A stretch of 10,597 nucleotides of DNA from contig JALOPT010000045.1 in NCBI GenBank assembly GCA_025453715.1, forward strand, positions 1 to 10,597. Direction: 5' to 3'. Made by a program: the position numbers and the translations under genes. Origin of the DNA: Methanoregulaceae archaeon (GTDB lineage Archaea > Halobacteriota > Methanomicrobia > Methanomicrobiales > Methanospirillaceae). Position 1 is the stretch's first letter; each line of letters opens with the position of its first letter. The notes under the pieces are model-generated. The model did no database searches and was not told the origin of the DNA. It was given only the letters and a program-made list of their open reading frames with translations. Positions 7,880 to 10,597 of this stretch are shown piece after piece.

Positions 7880-9028
7880 ATGATGCCTGGTGACCCCTTC
7901 GGAACAGTCTGGCTGAAAAATATTGAACTGAGGAATTGTTTTGTCTTTGCTGCTGCTGCAAGCGGTGGAGCCGCAGATCCTGCAGGTGTCATCACCAGCG
8001 ACGAGATCGGGCGCCTGGTAACGTATGTAAAATGCGGTCTGGGTCTCATCATAACCGGGGCAGTCGGCATCTCGGCGTATGCATTATCCCATGCAGGCTC
8101 ATCACTTCTTGTAAATGACCGGCACATTGCGGGTTTTTCAAAACTGACCCGGGCGGTCCATGAACAGGATGGAAAAATTGCTGTAGAACTCTGTCACTCC
8201 GGGATTTGGACCGGGGGTTACATGAGGGAACTCGGCCGGGAGGCGATTGCCCCCTCCTACATCCCGGAAAACCCCTATATTACCCGTCCGGGATTTATCG
8301 CCAATTACCATGCTGCATCAGAACAAGAGATAGAAGCGGTCATCTCATCGTTTGGCGAGGCAGCGGCACGAGCGAAGGAGGCGGGTTTTGACGCGGTCGA
8401 AGTCCACGGTGCCCATGACAGCCTGCTCGCCCAGTTCCTGTCGCCGTTGACGAACCACCGCAACGACCGGTGGGGCGGGACACTGGAAAACCGGGCCAGG
8501 ATTCACTGCGAAACAGGACTGTCGATTCGCAGCCGTGTCGGGGATGATTACCCGGTAATCCTGAAGATTGGTGTTGCCGATGGTATTCCAGGTGGTCTTG
8601 GGTCTGAGGATGGCAGGAAGGCTGCCGGCTTGTGCAGGAAAAGTGGTTTTGATATCCTCGAAATCAGTCAGGGACTCCAGGGAACAAAGTTCTCCGAGAT
8701 GGCACTGCGGAGCCCGATCAATTCCCCTGACCAGGAGGGTTTCTCAAGGGGATGGTGCCGTGATATCAAAAAGGATGGGGCAACCACGATCATGACCGGC
8801 GGGCTCCGCTCGTGGGGAATAATCGAGGAGACCCTCCATAACGGCGAGACAGATTATATCGGGCTCTGTCGTCCTCTGATCAGGGAGCCTGGTCTTATCC
8901 GTCGATGGCAGAATGGTGACCGGAGTAAGTCCACCTGTATCTCGTGCAATAAATGTGGTTTTGCCATTTCAAAGGGCCTGCCGCTCGCATGCTACGTGGA
9001 TAAACCAAATTATCTGAACATGGTGTGA
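7880..9028 (+). CDS. Old Yellow Enzyme-family flavin oxidoreductase with C-terminal Fe-S cysteine motif
   Basis: A predicted FMN-binding TIM barrel of the NADH:flavin oxidoreductase/2,4-dienoyl-CoA reductase family, reducing an unknown substrate. Numbered from 7880 (382 aa): N-terminal WLKNIELRN (11-19); VEVHGAH with His176 and His179; the signature QFLSPLTNHRNDRWGG; LENRAR; and MTGGLRS and GLCRPLI of the phosphate-binding end. C-terminal cysteines 353, 356, 359 and 371 form CxxCxxC-x11-C, close to the 4Fe-4S motif of dienoyl-CoA reductases, but the FAD/NAD(P)H domain that follows in those enzymes is absent. The usual HGAHGY is HGAHDS, so the family tyrosine is Ser181. Start: similarity to relatives begins at about residue 2, and CATATTATT sits about 25 bases upstream, fitting a leaderless ATG at 7880 or 7883. 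Upstream in-frame ATGs at 7763, 7847 and 7862 are alternatives; 7847 has a weak GGGAAAG ahead of it. Reaction and electron donor are unknown. Confidence 0.88.
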   Translation: MMPGDPFGTVWLKNIELRNCFVFAAAASGGAADPAGVITSDEIGRLVTYVKCGLGLIITGAVGISAYALSHAGSSLLVNDRHIAGFSKLTRAVHEQDGKIAVELCHSGIWTGGYMRELGREAIAPSYIPENPYITRPGFIANYHAASEQEIEAVISSFGEAAARAKEAGFDAVEVHGAHDSLLAQFLSPLTNHRNDRWGGTLENRARIHCETGLSIRSRVGDDYPVILKIGVADGIPGGLGSEDGRKAAGLCRKSGFDILEISQGLQGTKFSEMALRSPINSPDQEGFSRGWCRDIKKDGATTIMTGGLRSWGIIEETLHNGETDYIGLCRPLIREPGLIRRWQNGDRSKSTCISCNKCGFAISKGLPLACYVDKPNYLNMV

Positions 9029-9185
9029 TTACAGAATCCTGGGAGACCGGGAGGTCGGAAAAGTAATGCATGGTTCCCTGAAATTCACTCGTTATATTTT
9101 AATCAGATAATTCGGGGCCCTTATTGGGGCAGGAGGCATTTTGGATGGTTTGGAAGGAATACCGGATTGATCGCCGCTCAGTGAA

Positions 9186-9263
9186 TTACCGCCACATCCC
9201 TCTCGGCACCACCATCTCAAACCGTGCCCCTTTGCCTGGTTCGCCGGTCTCCCCCGCCTCCGT
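9186..9263 (-). pseudogene. Decayed C-terminal end of a sensor histidine kinase
   Basis: The minus strand encodes a 25-residue stretch with GEPGKGARFEMVVPRGMWR followed by a stop at 9186-9188. It matches, from memory, the end of the ATPase domain of methanogen sensor histidine kinases, which commonly close with GKGARFE, a hydrophobic strand and a Pro-Gly-x-(W/Y)-R tail. The frame stays open only about 20 codons further before a stop, with no start codon and without the upstream N, G1 and G2 boxes of the kinase core. Minus-strand sequence at 9298-9440 is open in another frame (IIESILIGINGKGGH, ending in a stop at 9298-9300) and could be a frameshifted continuation, but I do not recognise it. 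Probably the tail of a deleted or heavily mutated kinase gene. Confidence 0.45.
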
Positions 9264-9461
9264 CGGTCTATTGAGCCCGATTGGGCCTTCTTTTCCCTCA
9301 AGTAACGTCCCCTCGCTTTTGCAGCGATTTTATCCCTATTCCGGCAATAATATGCCCTCCTTTGCCATTTATCCCGATCAGGATGCTTTCAATTATGGTC
9401 ATCATTTCCGTTCCCACCTGGGAGTAGCCGGTCGCATCGACTGGTTTCGACCTGTGTCACG

Positions 9462-9476
9462 AGAAAGATTATATTA
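9462..9476 (+). promoter_or_regulatory. BRE/TATA promoter of the PNPOx-like gene
   Basis: A purine-rich AGAAAG leads into ATTATATTA, a good match to an archaeal BRE plus TATA box. A transcript start about 25 bases on (near 9498) would leave a leader of roughly 14 bases before the ATG at 9512; GGTAGC in that leader could be a weak ribosome site. Confidence 0.55.
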
Positions 9477-9511
9477 CGTTGGTGGATAACTGTCAAACCG
9501 GTAGCTGAAAC

Positions 9512-9925
9512 ATGACACTGAAGGATAACATTTCAAATGTAATCGCAGGACAACACGTGGCCGCTCTTGCGACCATCTCTGACGGAAAACCTGAAGTACG
9601 GTTCGTTGTCCTTGAAGGGCAGCCGGACCTGACCCTCGTCGGGGCAACGATGAAAGTCAGCCGGAAAGTCCAGCAGATAAAGAAAAACCCGGTTGTTGGG
9701 ATATCGATCTGGTCAGGAAAGGAATATTCAGACCCCTATATTGTGTTCCGTGGCAAGGCAGAAATTCACGAGGACCTGGAGACGAAAAAGAAGTACTGGA
9801 ACCCGATGTACGAGCAGTACTTTAAAACGGTCGATAATCCTGATTATGTGGTGATGTTGTTTGTACCGGGGGAAATCGAGTATATCGCCCCGGGCAGCAT
9901 GCAGCCCGAGGTCTGGAAACCCTGA
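9512..9925 (+). CDS. PNPOx-like split-barrel flavin-binding protein
   Basis: A 137-residue protein of the pyridoxamine 5'-phosphate oxidase-like family (general stress protein 26 type). Members bind FMN, F420 or sometimes heme in a small split beta-barrel and are usually dimeric and cytoplasmic. Supporting sequence: an N-terminal helix then the first barrel strand AALATISDGKPEVRFVVL (18-35); KVSRKVQQIKKNP (48-60), the usual phosphate-facing loop and helix; VFRGKAEIHED (78-88); and the C-terminal YWNPMYEQYF (95-104) with VPGEIEYI (118-125), typical of the stress-protein branch. The length is normal for a single-domain member and there is no signal peptide. It has its own promoter and is followed by T-tracts, so it is probably a single-gene transcript. 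Cofactor and substrate cannot be read from the sequence; in a methanogen F420 is a real alternative to FMN. Confidence 0.85.
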   Translation: MTLKDNISNVIAGQHVAALATISDGKPEVRFVVLEGQPDLTLVGATMKVSRKVQQIKKNPVVGISIWSGKEYSDPYIVFRGKAEIHEDLETKKKYWNPMYEQYFKTVDNPDYVVMLFVPGEIEYIAPGSMQPEVWKP

Positions 9926-9949
9926 ATGGGAATTTTTGTCCATCCTGCA

Positions 9950-9967
9950 TTTTTACTACTCTTTTTT
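9950..9967 (+). terminator. T-tract terminator after the PNPOx-like gene
   Basis: Two T runs (9950-9954 and 9962-9967) lie 25-42 bases past the stop, in a short gap before the next promoter. Archaeal RNA polymerase stops at T-rich tracts without needing a hairpin, so this probably ends the transcript. Confidence 0.5.
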
Positions 9968-10002
9968 GTCCTGTTAGGGTTCGTAACAACCGGTCATGAA
10001 TC

Positions 10003-10010
10003 CTATATTA
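10003..10010 (+). promoter_or_regulatory. TATA element of the DNA glycosylase gene
   Basis: CTATATTA lies 32 bases before the ATG at 10043. That spacing predicts a transcript start near 10030 and a leader of about 12 bases. No convincing Shine-Dalgarno site precedes the ATG. Confidence 0.5.
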
Positions 10011-10042
10011 GGCAGTGAAATGAAACCTTAGAGCCAGACGTA

Positions 10043-10597
10043 ATGCTGCAAATCCATCTTGACCCGGTGCCTCCGTATGATTTTGACCTGAGTGCCCGGA
10101 TATTCTCAAGGGGTGATCCTGCGATCAGGATATACAAAAGCGGGGTGTACCGCCAGGCAATCGATATCCAGGGCACTCCTGCCCTTATTGAAGTCCGTTC
10201 AGTGGGAACGCCGGAAAACCCAAGGCTTGAGGTGACGGCTGCCTCTGGCACGGATGGAGCACTTGCAGGAAGTACGGTTATCGGGGGTATCGTTTCATCC
10301 ATGTTCAATATTTACGACGACCTGGTCCCGTTTTACCACACGGTCAGGAACGACCCGGTGATGAAGGACCTCACTCGCCGGTTTAATGGCCTGAAGTCCC
10401 CGACAACCCCGACGTTGTATGAAGCACTGGTGGACTCGATTATCGAGCAGCAGATCTCCCTGAAGGTTGCGCAGGGCCTCCAGGTCCGGCTGGTAAAAAA
10501 GACCGGGAAACGTCTTGAACTCGGGCCGGACGTGTACTATTGTTACCCCACTCCCGGGGCCCTTGCGGCGGCCCCGGAATCGGTGTTCAGGGACTGC
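10043..10597 (+). CDS. AlkA-type DNA-3-methyladenine glycosylase, HhH-GPD superfamily (5' part)
   Basis: Base-excision repair glycosylase that removes alkylated bases from DNA; the first 185 codons are present and the frame is open at the window end. The N-terminal part (LDPVPPYDFDLSARIF, then YKSGVYRQAIDI and ALIEVRSVG) resembles the AlkA N-terminal beta domain. From about residue 131 the helical glycosylase domain begins with the signature LVDSIIEQQISLKVAQGL, followed by a PTPGALAAAPESVF segment. The helix-hairpin-helix and the catalytic aspartate are expected just beyond the edge and cannot be checked. The ATG at 10043 is chosen because similarity begins at once and a TATA box sits at the right distance. 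It has its own promoter, separated by T-tracts from the upstream gene. The alternative is 8-oxoguanine glycosylase, which shares the fold; the N-terminal domain favours AlkA. Confidence 0.85.
   Translation, partial: MLQIHLDPVPPYDFDLSARIFSRGDPAIRIYKSGVYRQAIDIQGTPALIEVRSVGTPENPRLEVTAASGTDGALAGSTVIGGIVSSMFNIYDDLVPFYHTVRNDPVMKDLTRRFNGLKSPTTPTLYEALVDSIIEQQISLKVAQGLQVRLVKKTGKRLELGPDVYYCYPTPGALAAAPESVFRDC

Larger units (their letters stand above)
9029..9511. other. Region without an intact gene between the oxidoreductase and the PNPOx-like gene
   Basis: Just after the oxidoreductase stop are a weak inverted repeat (GACC-GGGA-GGTC, 9045-9056) and an AT-rich run around 9090-9105, which may end that transcript. 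On the minus strand a decayed histidine-kinase tail occupies 9186-9263. The promoter of the next gene is near 9462-9476. Plus-strand 9124-9489 is open, but its translation looks like no protein I know. Confidence 0.6.

Noticed and set aside
9092..9301. 69-codon minus-strand frame overlapping the kinase remnant
   Set aside because: It is a different frame from the recognisable kinase tail, Arg/Gly-rich and without any known motif.
9124..9489. 121-codon plus-strand frame in the gap before the PNPOx-like gene
   Set aside because: No recognisable domain, odd Pro/Ser/Arg-rich composition, no ribosome site seen, and it lies opposite the kinase remnant.
1..10597. CRISPR array, mobile element, phage or defence system
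   Set aside because: No regularly spaced repeats, transposase, integrase, terminal repeats, tRNA or defence-type domains were found on either strand.

Overview
The window most resembles the chromosome of a methanogenic archaeon, probably of the order Methanomicrobiales. The pointers are archaeal TATA-type promoters (some apparently leaderless), T-tract terminators, and the style of the Kdp, M24 peptidase and histidine-kinase sequences. This placement rests on remembered similarity, not on a search. Both strands are used, genes are tightly packed, and the only two stretches without intact genes are about 0.3 and 0.5 kb.

Positions 2-6178 (minus strand) hold a high-affinity potassium uptake operon of the KdpFABC type, read from about 6230 towards position 1. 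Its order differs from the usual kdpF-A-B-C-D-E. It begins with one long gene encoding KdpC fused in frame to the N terminus of KdpA. This overlaps kdpB (the P-type ATPase subunit) by 8 bases, and 5 bases beyond kdpB comes kdpD (the sensor), which runs off the window. Each downstream gene has a good Shine-Dalgarno site inside the gene before it, so the three are likely co-transcribed and translationally coupled. A TATA element lies 74-82 bases ahead of the preferred kdpCA start. The KdpC-KdpA fusion is the most notable feature of the window. It agrees with known topology, because KdpC ends and KdpA begins on the outer face of the membrane. No kdpF or kdpE is visible.

Positions 6540-9028 hold a divergent pair: a minus-strand M24-family metallopeptidase (Xaa-Pro peptidase/prolidase type) with all five metal ligands, and a plus-strand Old Yellow Enzyme-type flavin oxidoreductase. 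The latter carries a C-terminal four-cysteine iron-sulfur motif but has Ser where the family's catalytic Tyr is expected.

Positions 9029-9511 lack an intact gene. They hold a short decayed fragment that looks like the C-terminal end of a methanogen sensor histidine kinase (minus strand), then a promoter. A small split-barrel flavin-binding protein (PNPOx-like) follows at 9512-9925, then T-tracts and a TATA element, then the 5' part of an AlkA-type DNA glycosylase gene cut by the right edge.

No CRISPR array, insertion sequence, phage gene, tRNA or rRNA was seen. Apart from the KdpC-KdpA fusion, I see no wholly new multi-gene system.
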